From contig NZ_JAGIKZ010000017.1 in NCBI RefSeq assembly GCF_017874625.1, forward strand, positions 1 through 64,000: 64,000 nt of DNA, in the 5' to 3' direction. This DNA is from Cytobacillus eiseniae (GTDB lineage: Bacteria > Bacillota > Bacilli > Bacillales > Cytobacillaceae). The translations under genes were made by a program, and so were the position numbers. The notes under the pieces were generated by a model. The model worked only from the letters and a program-made list of their open reading frames with translations, did no database searches and was not told where the DNA came from. Below are positions 1 through 8,589 of this stretch, in pieces (positions within the stretch are counted from its first letter, which is position 1; the number at the start of each line of letters is the position of its first letter).

Positions 1-77
1 ATGAAGTGGTAAACGCATGGCATTGACTGGTACATTTCTTGTCATTCGGTGGTAAAAAATATGTCAAAGGTGGTACA
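1..77 (-). mobile_element. Possible IS21-type element terminus
   Basis: Read on the minus strand from position 77, the motif TGTACCACC recurs as TTTACCACC, TGTACCA and TTTACCAC at about 21-22 bp spacing. Many IS21-family elements carry several repeated transposase-binding sites inside each end and begin with TG. The repeat pattern is seen directly. The family assignment is an inference, because the transposase genes would lie outside the window. Confidence 0.35.
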
Positions 78-469
78 TTTTGATGGCCGTAATCATTAAA
101 AGAGAAAAGGGTGATTTTAATATTCTGCTTATCATTTTTTTTAATATCAACAAGCATATTTTCAATTTCCTGTAGTCTTTTTTGAGTACAAACTTTTGTA
201 CTGTTATCAAAATCAATCAATGATTCTTCTATTTTATTTAATTGACTTCTTATTTCGTTTAGTTCGGTTTTCATCTTATCAGTAAATTTATTACTTAATA
301 CTTCTGATAGAGTTGCAAATATAATCGAAACTAGTCCGAAAATTAGTCCAGCATGGGCAAATATGATTTCATCACCACTAGGGGCTTTAAACATTGCATA
401 GATAATTATGCCTGACCCTAGAAAGGCAATAATAATTATTAACCAGTGAATTATACTAGGAAATTTCAT
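1..469 (-). CDS. Partial membrane/coiled-coil protein, 3' end missing
   Basis: The reading frame starts at ATG 469 behind a GGAGG at about 477-481 and stays open to the window edge, so the end is not seen. The predicted protein begins with two hydrophobic segments (about residues 7-27 and 38-57), then a charged helical stretch (about residues 60-115) that could form a coiled coil. I do not recognise a family. From about position 77 downwards the sequence becomes a string of TGTACCA/TTTACCA repeats, so the last roughly 25 visible codons are probably not native and come from an inserted element. Function unknown; the gene is probably truncated. Confidence 0.6.
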   Translation of the reverse strand, partial: MKFPSIIHWLIIIIAFLGSGIIIYAMFKAPSGDEIIFAHAGLIFGLVSIIFATLSEVLSNKFTDKMKTELNEIRSQLNKIEESLIDFDNSTKVCTQKRLQEIENMLVDIKKNDKQNIKITLFSFNDYGHQNVPPLTYFLPPNDKKCTSQCHAFTTS

Positions 470-793
470 CTCTATACCTCCGTTTAAAAAATTTAATGAT
501 AGTATATCACTAATATCCATACAGTGTTTGTTACTTTCTTTTAATCTAATTCCATATTTTACTCAGTGTATAAATATTCTTTTATAACATTTCTGTAATG
601 TTATGCAGGATTTTTCCATGCTAACGATTGTTCAATCCAAATGGATAATCTGGAAATAATTTTACATATCCCAATCCCCAAAAATGTTTTATGATATATC
701 TCGTGAGGCCGAGAAGATGAAACAACGGCTGACACAAACGCAATTATATCGATTATTAAATAAAACAAACATAACTTCTAGGGGGATTCTCAT
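470..793. promoter_or_regulatory. Leader of the S-layer-like gene
   Basis: This 324-base gap separates two divergent genes. It is AT-rich and contains an inverted repeat AACATT-N5-AATGTT at 586-602 that could be a protein-binding site. The final 100 bases before the TTG start contain a GC-richer patch (about 703-745) that could fold, but I match it to no known riboswitch. The ribosome site GGGGG at 781-785 sits eight bases before the start. No convincing sigma-A promoter was assigned. Confidence 0.35.
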
Positions 794-3343
794 TTGAATA
801 AAAATAAAGCAATTAAAGTACTAGGCGCATCAGCAATCGCAGCATCAGCATTTGTAGCAACATCACCAATTGGCGCAGACGCTGCATCAGCGAAAGACGT
901 ACAATCATCAGTAAAGAAAGCTAAGGATGCGGGTACGGTATTAAAATGGGCAATCTCAACAGAAGGTTCTGCGGATGGAACAACTCGTCCATGGGCACAA
1001 TATAATGCGGCAAAGGTTGCGCGTGATAAAGCAGTAGCTGCAGTTAAGACTTTACCGGCTGCTCAAAGAGCTGGCTACCTTGCAGACATCGAGCAAAACG
1101 TAAATCTTCATATTAATCGTACAATGTACTACATCGATGCAATTACAGCTGGCGAAAAGATCAGCGTGAAGAAAGCAGCACTTGAAGGACAAATTGCAAA
1201 GAACGTAATCGATGACAAAACAGAAGCGGCTTACCATGAGCTTTCAACTGAAATTCGTAAACAAGCGATCCTTTTAGACCGTGTATATGGACAAACAACA
1301 CGTGATGAAATTCGTAACAATTATAAAAAATCGGCTGAAGCAGTACGTGACAGCGTAAAATATGAAGTATCTACAAAAATTGAATTAGATCTAGCGAAAA
1401 AAGCTTTAGATGCGAATGATACAGAAACAGCTGATAAACATTTAGCTGAAGCAGCTAAATATATGAAACAAGCAAAAAATGAAAAAATGAAAGCATCATT
1501 AGTAAAAACGCTTGATGAGCTTGAAGCAAGTGTAACACCGAAAGTGAAGTCTGTTAGTGCAGTGAATGCTACTCAATTAGTTGTTGTTTTTAATAAAGAA
1601 ATGAATGTGGCGGATGTAACAGCAGATAAGTTTAAATTAGAAGGCCAAGCAGCTCCTACTGTTGATGTAGCTGATGATGAGAAAACAGTTACATTAACTT
1701 ACAGCAATGTGCAAGGAGAAAACTTAGTTTTCACTGTTGAACCAATCAAAACAAAAGCGAACAATGAAGTGAGTACAGAGCGTAATGTCTCAACAATCAC
1801 TTACAAAGATACTGTTGCACCAACAATTTCTGATGTAACATATGAATACAATGTGGATGGAAAAACAGCAACGTCTGTGATTAAATTTAGTGAGCCATTA
1901 CAATCAAAAGGTACAATTTCTGTAAATGGTACGGTTGAACAATCAACGGATGAATTGGCAACAGGAACAATCAAATTAACAGGATTAGAAGTAGGCAAAG
2001 CATACAAAGTGGATATTGTTGGTGCAATTGATAAAGCGAATAATATTGCGAACCCAATTACACAAACAATTACTGTTCCAGCACAAGTGAAGGATGAAGT
2101 GAAACCAGCTGCATCGATTCATGTCGATGGAAACAAAGTAACGCTTCATTTTTCAGAAGAGCTATCTTCATTAGGAACAGTTAAAATCAATGGAACGGAC
2201 TATGCTTCAAGCTTTAAAAAAGATACAAAAGAAAATACGAAGTATGTACTAGACGCACAAGAAGCTGGTGTGCTTGATGGAGTAAACTTCCTGCAAGCAA
2301 CAATTGCTGTTGATGGCTTTAAAGATCTAGCAAAAAACACTGGTGAAAAAGTAGAATCTCAAGCTACTTTACACGCGGACAGAACAGCTCCAGCATTTGA
2401 AGCGGCAACAGTGAACAAAACAAATGATAAATTACTAGTTTCTTTTAATGATAAAGTAGTAGCAGGGGATCTTGACGCTTCAAATGAATTAAAATTAAAA
2501 ATGAAGAATGATGTTCATCAATCAGCAGAAACACTTGATTTAACAGCAGCAAATACGTCATTTGGTTACGATGTTGACCAAAACGGCAAAATTGAAGGCA
2601 CAGAGAAAAACGTTCTTGCCATCAACTATGCATTTGATGCGAAATCAACGTATACATTTGAACTTGCTGGAAAAGTAGTCGCAGATGTATATGGAAATAA
2701 AGTGGCAGATGCTTTAACACTTTCAGTAACTGCACCTGAATTAGAAGTAACACCAGTTAAGCCAGAAGCAGTTATTGCATTTGATGGTGTAGAAGTTGAT
2801 GGCGGCGTGCTAACTGTTTCTTTCAATAAAGAAATGAGTGATTCTGCACTTGTTGCATCAAACTACACATTAGGTGGAAAGGTTTTACCTACTGACACAC
2901 AGCTTAAATTCGTTGATTCAAAGAAAAATGTTGAAGTAACATTGCCAGAAGGATTTATTACAGCAAACGGCATGTATGTACTTGAAGCAACATCATTACT
3001 TGATAAAGACGGCAACACATTAGCAAATGGCAAAGCAACGATCTCAAAGGAAATGAAAGAGAATATTGCACCAACTGCAGGCACGATTGCAGTAACTAGC
3101 AGCAAAAACGTAACAGTTGATTTCTCAGAAGCCATTGCAAACAACAATTCAGTAACAGGAGTAACCGTTAAAGTGAACGGGACAGTCGTTGAAACGACAT
3201 CTAAGAAGGCTGAAAATGGGAAACTAGCAATCACAATGACGAACAACTTTAATTCAAATGATACGATCTCAGTAGAATTCAAATCTGCTAATTTAGTAGA
3301 TATGAATGGCAATAAAGTGAAGGATGGCATTGTTACTAAGTAA
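794..3343 (+). CDS. SbsC-like S-layer protein with Ig-like repeats
   Basis: Starts at TTG 794 behind GGGGG. Residues 1-30 form a signal peptide ending in ADA-A. The next about 210 residues are lysine- and alanine-rich and helical, and include ILDRVYGQTTRD. That resembles the N-terminal module of Geobacillus stearothermophilus SbsC, which binds secondary cell-wall polymer without SLH domains. Six Ig-like modules follow, each opening with a pattern like APxxxxV and containing VxFSE or VSFNKEM. At 849 residues it is shorter than SbsC (about 1,100), with fewer Ig modules. It is expected outside the cell as a surface-layer or wall-associated protein. A strong terminator follows, fitting a highly expressed single gene. 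Family assignment comes from remembered similarity. Confidence 0.8.
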   Translation: MNKNKAIKVLGASAIAASAFVATSPIGADAASAKDVQSSVKKAKDAGTVLKWAISTEGSADGTTRPWAQYNAAKVARDKAVAAVKTLPAAQRAGYLADIEQNVNLHINRTMYYIDAITAGEKISVKKAALEGQIAKNVIDDKTEAAYHELSTEIRKQAILLDRVYGQTTRDEIRNNYKKSAEAVRDSVKYEVSTKIELDLAKKALDANDTETADKHLAEAAKYMKQAKNEKMKASLVKTLDELEASVTPKVKSVSAVNATQLVVVFNKEMNVADVTADKFKLEGQAAPTVDVADDEKTVTLTYSNVQGENLVFTVEPIKTKANNEVSTERNVSTITYKDTVAPTISDVTYEYNVDGKTATSVIKFSEPLQSKGTISVNGTVEQSTDELATGTIKLTGLEVGKAYKVDIVGAIDKANNIANPITQTITVPAQVKDEVKPAASIHVDGNKVTLHFSEELSSLGTVKINGTDYASSFKKDTKENTKYVLDAQEAGVLDGVNFLQATIAVDGFKDLAKNTGEKVESQATLHADRTAPAFEAATVNKTNDKLLVSFNDKVVAGDLDASNELKLKMKNDVHQSAETLDLTAANTSFGYDVDQNGKIEGTEKNVLAINYAFDAKSTYTFELAGKVVADVYGNKVADALTLSVTAPELEVTPVKPEAVIAFDGVEVDGGVLTVSFNKEMSDSALVASNYTLGGKVLPTDTQLKFVDSKKNVEVTLPEGFITANGMYVLEATSLLDKDGNTLANGKATISKEMKENIAPTAGTIAVTSSKNVTVDFSEAIANNNSVTGVTVKVNGTVVETTSKKAENGKLAITMTNNFNSNDTISVEFKSANLVDMNGNKVKDGIVTK

Positions 3344-3352
3344 TGAATGAGC

Positions 3353-3380
3353 GAAGCACGGGGACGGTTCTCGTGCTTCC
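3353..3380. repeat. REP-like palindrome, single copy
   Basis: A 28-base element with GAAGCACG at one end, CGTGCTTC at the other and core GGGACGGTTCT. It lies ten bases past the S-layer stop. This is one of at least 15 locations in the window with the same core. Confidence 0.85.
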
Positions 3381-3405
3381 GATAAAGATTATTTCTTGTA
3401 TTTTG

Positions 3406-3446
3406 AAAAGCTCTGAAGAGGAATAAACTCTTCAGAGCTTTTCTTT
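3406..3446 (+). terminator. Rho-independent terminator after S-layer gene
   Basis: A perfect 15-base stem (AAAAGCTCTGAAGAG and its complement) with a 7-base loop is followed by CTTT. The A-rich left arm also gives a T-run on the other strand, so it may serve the converging gene ending at 3594. Confidence 0.85.
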
Positions 3447-3593
3447 GTAAAGGAAGAAAGCATTCTTGCTTTCAAGAGTAGATTAAGTGTTGGTTGGAAT
3501 AAAGGTTGATTAAATAATTCTATTCAAACCGTATTTAACAGTAAATGCAAAAACTCCATTTTGAAAAAATTGATTAGAATAACGCTTTATTTA

Positions 3594-5864
3594 TTAATAG
3601 CCACGTAATAAACGCTTTCCTAATGAAAGTGTTGCGCCAGCTAGAGTCGTTACAACCATAATTGGAGCAGATGCAACGATAAGTGCACCCACAGATGTAG
3701 CAGCTAATGTAGCACCCATTAACGAAGCAGCCGTTGCCGTAATTGCAGTGCTTGCTGCTGTAACTCCTGCACCAATACTAGCTGATGCCGCAAGTAAGCT
3801 TGAACCGGCTGTTGTTCCCATTAATGCTCCCGAAACTGTAGAAGCAGTGCCTGCTGCTAATGCGCCTACTTTTGTTGTTGCTAATGCTCCTGCAACTTTA
3901 GTAGATACCATTATCCCCGCTTTTGAACTTGATGCAGCGCGTAGAGCAATGGACGCAAGTTGCATACCACCGCCAATTGCTGTACTTTGCGCAGCCCCTA
4001 CTAATGCACTTTTTGCGATTTGTGCGCCAGCGTCTTGCAGGGTGATTTCTCCATATAATAATTCAACAGTGGATTCTCCAAATGAATAACCAGCACTCGC
4101 TACACCACCATAAATGCCTGTTTTAAAAGCAGCGCCGCCAGTAGAAATGACAGTTGAAGTGATCGGTGCATTTTTACCTGTTGAATTAAAAACTGTCTGA
4201 TAAATTTTTCGTTCAAGTTGCATAAGTTCCGCTACTTTAGTAGTCGTATCAAGGCTGATAGGTGATTCTATAACGGTTTTTCCAGTCTTTTCAAGTCTGG
4301 CCTTTAATGTTGGATTATTTTTTGGGATAACAAATAACTGTCCATCATATTTAGAAGCGTCAAACCACGCGTTTTCATAGCCCGCTTTTGCTTGTCCGAA
4401 AGTTTTTGTTCCGTCCGCGTTAAACATAATGAAATCGATTGGGCCGTTATTGTTATTAACAATCGTTTTCGTACCGCGTAGGGAAGCTGATGCAGCGTGT
4501 AGGTCTTCAAAAATAAACCCTCTAAAACGTTCTGCAGTTCCACCTCTAAATACATCTTTTGAAATTAAATTCGTATGCAATTGATCAAAGATTTCTTTTG
4601 TTTTAAATGAAGAAATGAGTGCTTGTGATGGGGCAATACCTTTATCAATGACTTCTTGAATTTCATCAAGTTTCACTGCAAAATCATTTAAGCCCCATCT
4701 ATGCATACCAAGTACGGCTTTCATTTCATTAGGTGTAATACCTGCAATGTCTTGTAATACGGCAAATTCCGTTGATAACCACAACGCTTCACTTCTGCAT
4801 TCTTCTGAACAGAACTTTGCCGAGCCGTATGTATATTCTGTCTCTATGCGCTCATTACAGTGAGGGCATCGCGGTTTATAAGGTATAACATTGTTCATTT
4901 TATCGCTAAAGAAGTATAAAGGTTCTAGCCAATGTTCACGCGCTTCTGGGTAAATGTTCAGATAAGCTTCAATGATGCTTTCGTAATCACGTTTCATATA
5001 AAGCGCAAAATAATACGTTAACATACGTAATGAATAGGTGTGTCGTTTCATATATACGTCCCGTAACGGTGCATTCGGAAATTGCGTATAGGACAGCAAT
5101 GTTTTTTCTAAAGCATTGATCTCTCGATTGAATCGATCCATAATCGGATATTCCTTATCAATGGTAATATCTAACATGAATAAATAATCTTCATTTTTCA
5201 GTAATATGTAGTCACCTACTGTATTATCTAAAGCAATTGACTCTTGATGTAATTGTTCAGAATTCCCTGCTATTTTTTTCAACTGTTCATTTTGTTCAAT
5301 CATAAACGATTCAATATCGATTAATTCATCATCAAAAACGGTTTCTTGTTCAAAAACTTCTTTAGAACCACCATTCATATTTGGGCTAAAGAAGTATAAA
5401 TCGTCATCCCAGTGTTTGACTCCCTCATTAATGAAGTTTTTATGTTCATTAATAAATTCCTGGAAATTTTCCAACTTATTTAAATATAAATATTTATAAT
5501 AGCCAATCATACGTAGGGAATACACGGAACGCATGATGTAATTTTCTCTAAAATAAGCGTTTTTATCATCACGTAATCGCAATTGTTCATCTTTAATCAG
5601 AACAATTACTCGGTCAAATGCATCTTCCATATATGTATTTGGATTATATTCTTTTAATTGACTTTCCAAGCCCATCTCATTATAAATTGAATAACCATTA
5701 GCATAGTTTTCTAAATTTTTCTTTGTTGTCCAATAACAAAAATCATTTACTACATTTTCAATAGACATGCATTCTTGTTTAAATTGTTCACTATGATTTG
5801 CAAGAGCTTTGATTTGCTCTAAATCTTCCATCATTTTTTCCGAAATCCCCATATTAGTCACCAT
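3594..5864 (-). CDS. Large protein: duplicated N-domain, zinc ribbon, PD-(D/E)XK-like core, glycine-rich tail
   Basis: I do not recognise this 756-residue protein as a named family. Residues about 13-165 and 190-325 are a tandem duplication: both contain (N/H)SEQ near the start, YSLRM in the middle and HW....LYFFS..MN at the end. A Cys4 zinc site follows (C333, C336, C352, C356). Residues about 448-495 hold FEDLHA, a conserved Asp in GPIDF (D477) and QAK (Q491, K493). This E...D...QxK order fits a PD-(D/E)XK nuclease fold, which is an inference. From about residue 575 to the end there are several alanine/glycine-rich hydrophobic segments that could insert in or pack against membranes. ATG 5852 (codon 5) is an alternative start with GGTGA just upstream. 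It converges on the S-layer gene and has no obvious partner gene. Confidence 0.7.
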   Translation of the reverse strand: MVTNMGISEKMMEDLEQIKALANHSEQFKQECMSIENVVNDFCYWTTKKNLENYANGYSIYNEMGLESQLKEYNPNTYMEDAFDRVIVLIKDEQLRLRDDKNAYFRENYIMRSVYSLRMIGYYKYLYLNKLENFQEFINEHKNFINEGVKHWDDDLYFFSPNMNGGSKEVFEQETVFDDELIDIESFMIEQNEQLKKIAGNSEQLHQESIALDNTVGDYILLKNEDYLFMLDITIDKEYPIMDRFNREINALEKTLLSYTQFPNAPLRDVYMKRHTYSLRMLTYYFALYMKRDYESIIEAYLNIYPEAREHWLEPLYFFSDKMNNVIPYKPRCPHCNERIETEYTYGSAKFCSEECRSEALWLSTEFAVLQDIAGITPNEMKAVLGMHRWGLNDFAVKLDEIQEVIDKGIAPSQALISSFKTKEIFDQLHTNLISKDVFRGGTAERFRGFIFEDLHAASASLRGTKTIVNNNNGPIDFIMFNADGTKTFGQAKAGYENAWFDASKYDGQLFVIPKNNPTLKARLEKTGKTVIESPISLDTTTKVAELMQLERKIYQTVFNSTGKNAPITSTVISTGGAAFKTGIYGGVASAGYSFGESTVELLYGEITLQDAGAQIAKSALVGAAQSTAIGGGMQLASIALRAASSSKAGIMVSTKVAGALATTKVGALAAGTASTVSGALMGTTAGSSLLAASASIGAGVTAASTAITATAASLMGATLAATSVGALIVASAPIMVVTTLAGATLSLGKRLLRGY

Positions 5865-5918
5865 TTTCCATATTTTATATATTTATTATATCAAATTTCC
5901 TATTAAATTCTAATTATA

Positions 5919-5975
5919 GCAAGGGGACGGTTCTCATACTTCCATCATGAAGCATAAGAACCGTCCCTATGCTTC
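5919..5975. repeat. REP-like inverted pair
   Basis: Two copies of the GGGACGGTTCT palindrome in opposite orientation form a long hairpin between two minus-strand genes, directly after the sigma-factor stop. It may serve as that gene's transcription terminator, since a TTTTA run follows on one side. The repeats are seen; the termination role is inferred. Confidence 0.8.
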
Positions 5976-5977
5976 TT

Positions 5978-6478
5978 TTAAATCAGCTGATTTCCGATAA
6001 TTGATTTTTTAAGTCTATCCGTAGCCCCTGTTCTCCAACTTTTTACCGCTGATAAGGACACCTTTTCTATTGACGCTATTTCTTTCACGTTGAAGCCCTT
6101 TAAATATGTGTAAAGCACCCACTTCGTCTGGTTTTCGGTCAAAGCTGCCGCCTGACAATAAGCAAGAAGAGTATCCTCTTCCAATGGGCAGATACAGGAC
6201 TCATCTTCTACATAATGCAAAATTTCCTCATTTGCCGGACATGTATGGTCAAAATGTTTATTCGCATGGTTCATTTCTGTGAGAAGCCTTCCCTTAATAT
6301 AGCTGTAAGCATAGCCTGTGAAATTCCCTTTCTCTGGATCAAATCGCTCGTAAGCCTCCCATAATGCGATAAGGGCAATCTGGTAAAACTCGTCCTTGTT
6401 CATATAAATATGGAGAGATGAAATAATTTTGTAAATCATTGGCTGATATTGATTTGTAATCTGTTCAAAGCTTTCCAT
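5978..6478 (-). CDS. Small sigma-70-family RNA polymerase sigma factor
   Basis: A 166-residue sigma factor from ATG 6478, chosen because AAGGG lies seven bases upstream. The frame stays open further upstream to TTG 6667, but that extension has no ribosome site and no sigma-like content. Residues 1-75 match sigma region 2 (DEFYQIALIALWEAYERFDP, then a SYIKGRLL helix). Residues about 118-160 match region 4, with the helix-turn-helix NVKEIASIEKVSLSAVKSW. The length fits the small two-domain sigma factors of Bacillus. No anti-sigma gene is adjacent. It lies downstream of the winged-helix gene in the same orientation with a 217-base gap, so it may have its own promoter. Its regulon cannot be told from here. 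Confidence 0.85.
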   Translation of the reverse strand: MESFEQITNQYQPMIYKIISSLHIYMNKDEFYQIALIALWEAYERFDPEKGNFTGYAYSYIKGRLLTEMNHANKHFDHTCPANEEILHYVEDESCICPLEEDTLLAYCQAAALTENQTKWVLYTYLKGFNVKEIASIEKVSLSAVKSWRTGATDRLKKSIIGNQLI

Positions 6479-6695
6479 TGGTAATCCCTTCAGAAAGCGC
6501 GCTTTACTCATGTATTCCCGGGTAATTCCACCATAATGGAACACTGAATTTTCAGCGAACAGAGTAAATAATAATTCTGAAGGGAGAAGGGTAGTAAGCG
6601 TTGAAATTTCGACAGGAAAAGAATGATTTGACTGCAAAAAGTGAGATTTTATGACGATTTTAATCAATCGTTGTCATCAGAAATTAAACGCAATT

Positions 6696-7511
6696 TCATG
6701 CTAATAATAGGGAGAAGTCTAAATTCCTTTGCTCCTGTCCAGTCGAAAAGCCCATCTCAAATAGCTCATCAAAATAGAGTTCTTCTAATTTCTGATTTAA
6801 GATCCCGTAGAAATAGGCAATAGGGTTGCTAACTTTAGTACTTGACTTCATTTTTCGAATAAGCTGTTTAAATGAATGAATCGCTAAATCAGTCATCAGT
6901 CCAAGATCATTTTCACGGTGATGACGATAAGCAGCAATTGTTGTCATTCTCCAAAATTCTTCAATCTGCTTCATGTTAGAAAAGAAAGACTTAACCAATT
7001 GATTGAACGCAGAAGGAACACGATCACTTGTATACGTATGATCAAGTTCGCTCTCTTTACGTTTATTTAAATCTTTTATCTTTGTTTTAGAAAGATTGCT
7101 AGTTTTATTAAGGGGGGTCAATTTTTCCCTTTTAGGTGGTTCACTATGAGGAAAACATTGAAAGACGTACAGGTTACTAGATTGTGAACCATTTCTTCTT
7201 TCCGTTTCATAGACTGTTAGTATACCGAGTGAACTTACCTTGGCAATCATTCTCTTAAATGTCGAACGAGAGATGCCATTTCCATCAAACTCTTCGTGAA
7301 TAGCCTTTAACACGGTTCCAATCTTCGCATTGCACACACCTGGCACTTTCGCTGCAAAGCGAATCAGCCGCTTCAACCCAACTAATTCCCCTTTTGTAAG
7401 CTTATCTTTATGCACCGCTAACCACATCTCAATATGCATATTAAATTCTTGAAGACTTTGAAACTGTGAATAGGACTGAAACTGTTCTACATTGCCTGAT
7501 TTAATATTCAT
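6696..7511 (-). CDS. Winged-helix/HTH DNA-binding protein, function unknown
   Basis: A 271-residue cytosolic protein with no signal peptide. Residues about 35-120 contain predicted winged-helix segments: LTKGELVGLKRLIRFAAKV, then GISRSTFKRMIAKVSSLGIL and a beta-wing region. This is similar in layout to replication-initiator or replisome-organiser domains of phages and plasmids. The middle is a basic linker (KREK, NKRK). The last about 100 residues are helical, including FWRMTTIAAYRHH and NPIAYFYGILNQKLEEL. The start ATG 7511 has GGTGG upstream. The upstream of the sigma gene and the shared orientation suggest a functional link or a mobile-element origin, but I cannot confirm either. Confidence 0.65.
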   Translation of the reverse strand: MNIKSGNVEQFQSYSQFQSLQEFNMHIEMWLAVHKDKLTKGELVGLKRLIRFAAKVPGVCNAKIGTVLKAIHEEFDGNGISRSTFKRMIAKVSSLGILTVYETERRNGSQSSNLYVFQCFPHSEPPKREKLTPLNKTSNLSKTKIKDLNKRKESELDHTYTSDRVPSAFNQLVKSFFSNMKQIEEFWRMTTIAAYRHHRENDLGLMTDLAIHSFKQLIRKMKSSTKVSNPIAYFYGILNQKLEELYFDELFEMGFSTGQEQRNLDFSLLLA

Positions 7512-7836
7512 TTATATGCACCACCCTTTTATAGCTATATAGCTAATTGAGGTGGAAAGGGACAGGGGGGTGGGGGATTTTTTTGAAGGGATCGGTGCCT
7601 ATTATAATGGGGAGGCATAGTGATGGTTTTATTGCAGTTTTGCATAAATGCTAGTTGGTACTTATCATCCCAGAAAAGCCTTCATTCATATTAGATCGAT
7701 TTAAATATTAGCAAGTAAAAGAGCTAACTCAATTTATTCATGAGTTAGCTCTAATTTGTTTGATGATATTTTTTTTGCAAAAGCAAAAGATCTGTTAATG
7801 GACTTCCATTAAGCGCTGGAAAAGCATTTAAGGTTG
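7512..7836. other. Intergenic stretch with one terminator
   Basis: This 325-base stretch holds the upstream region of the winged-helix gene, including a G-rich run at about 7566-7578, and a terminator hairpin near its right end. No gene was seen. Confidence 0.5.
7721..7752. terminator. Hairpin terminator, GAGCTAACTC family
   Basis: GAGCTAACTCA pairs with TGAGTTAGCTC around a short loop. It sits after the minus-strand gene ending at 7837. Nearly the same stem occurs at about 13686, 16645 and 26774. Confidence 0.65.
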
Positions 7837-8424
7837 TTATTTCATTATAACTGTATCTTCACGAATCCTTTCATACCTTCTAGCCACACTATTCATACTT
7901 CGATCCATCTTCACACTGATTTCCTTAAATGTATGTCCTTGATTACGCAATTCAAGAAGAGTATTGTCCTCTTTCGTTGTCCAAATTTGATAGCTTCTTC
8001 TTTTTATTAGGTTTTTATCTTTCTGCCTTTCAATTGCTACCCAATCGGGTTCTGGGAGAAGTGTTTGTGGTTCTATTTTGGAAAACTGAACTTTTTCTTT
8101 ATGTTCAGAGGCCCATTCCCAAAAATCGGTTGGGTGGATGAAATAGAATTGCCTAGACTCTCTTGTTGTCCTTCTTAGATAAGTTAATCCATGTTTCTTT
8201 GTCCATTCGCATATGGTCGTACGATCTACTTTGAGGATGGTTGCTAATTCACCGATTGTTACTAGCCCGGTATGTTGTTTCGTATTAGATAATCCCAGTC
8301 TCTTCATTTTCACCCGAACGGATTCATATGAACGATTTAATCTATTAGCGATAGTGGATAGTTTATACATACCGATATGATCCTCAAGAAAAAGGAGCTC
8401 GGCTTCCGTCCATTCTTTCCTCAA
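7837..8424 (-). CDS. SANT/Myb-like plus HTH DNA-binding protein
   Basis: A 195-residue protein from TTG 8424, chosen because GGAGG lies eight bases upstream. ATG 8448 in the same frame has no ribosome site. Residues about 3-45 (EWTEAELLFLEDHIG...LNRSYESVRVKMKRLGL) and about 148-190 (WTTKEDNTLLELRNQGHTFKEISVKMDRSMNSVARR) are two SANT/Myb-type helix bundles. Between them, about residues 52-105, lies a MerR/excisionase-like HTH (VTIGELATILKVDRTTICEWTKKHGL). This mix is typical of phage or mobile-element regulatory proteins in Bacillus. Target unknown. Confidence 0.7.
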   Translation of the reverse strand: MRKEWTEAELLFLEDHIGMYKLSTIANRLNRSYESVRVKMKRLGLSNTKQHTGLVTIGELATILKVDRTTICEWTKKHGLTYLRRTTRESRQFYFIHPTDFWEWASEHKEKVQFSKIEPQTLLPEPDWVAIERQKDKNLIKRRSYQIWTTKEDNTLLELRNQGHTFKEISVKMDRSMNSVARRYERIREDTVIMK

Positions 8425-8589
8425 TTTAAAATCCTCCAAGTTATACATGTTGATAGGTCTACAACATTAATCGTTGTAAAAACAGACACTAAGGTGAAGC
8501 AGGGGATTTATTGATTATTGCAAATCTAAACGCCATTAATCTTAAATTTTTACTGCTTATCCCTTTAATAATAATATTTCTTCCTAAGC

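Noticed and set aside
703-793. Riboswitch in the S-layer gene leader
   Set aside because: The patch is somewhat GC-rich, but I could match it to no known aptamer core.
2863-3330. 155-residue minus-strand frame inside the S-layer gene
   Set aside because: It is a shadow of repetitive Thr/Val/Lys-rich codons. The plus-strand frame has a signal peptide and family match.
6479-6667. Longer sigma-factor start at TTG 6667
   Set aside because: No ribosome site and no region 1-like content; ATG 6478 has AAGGG at good spacing.
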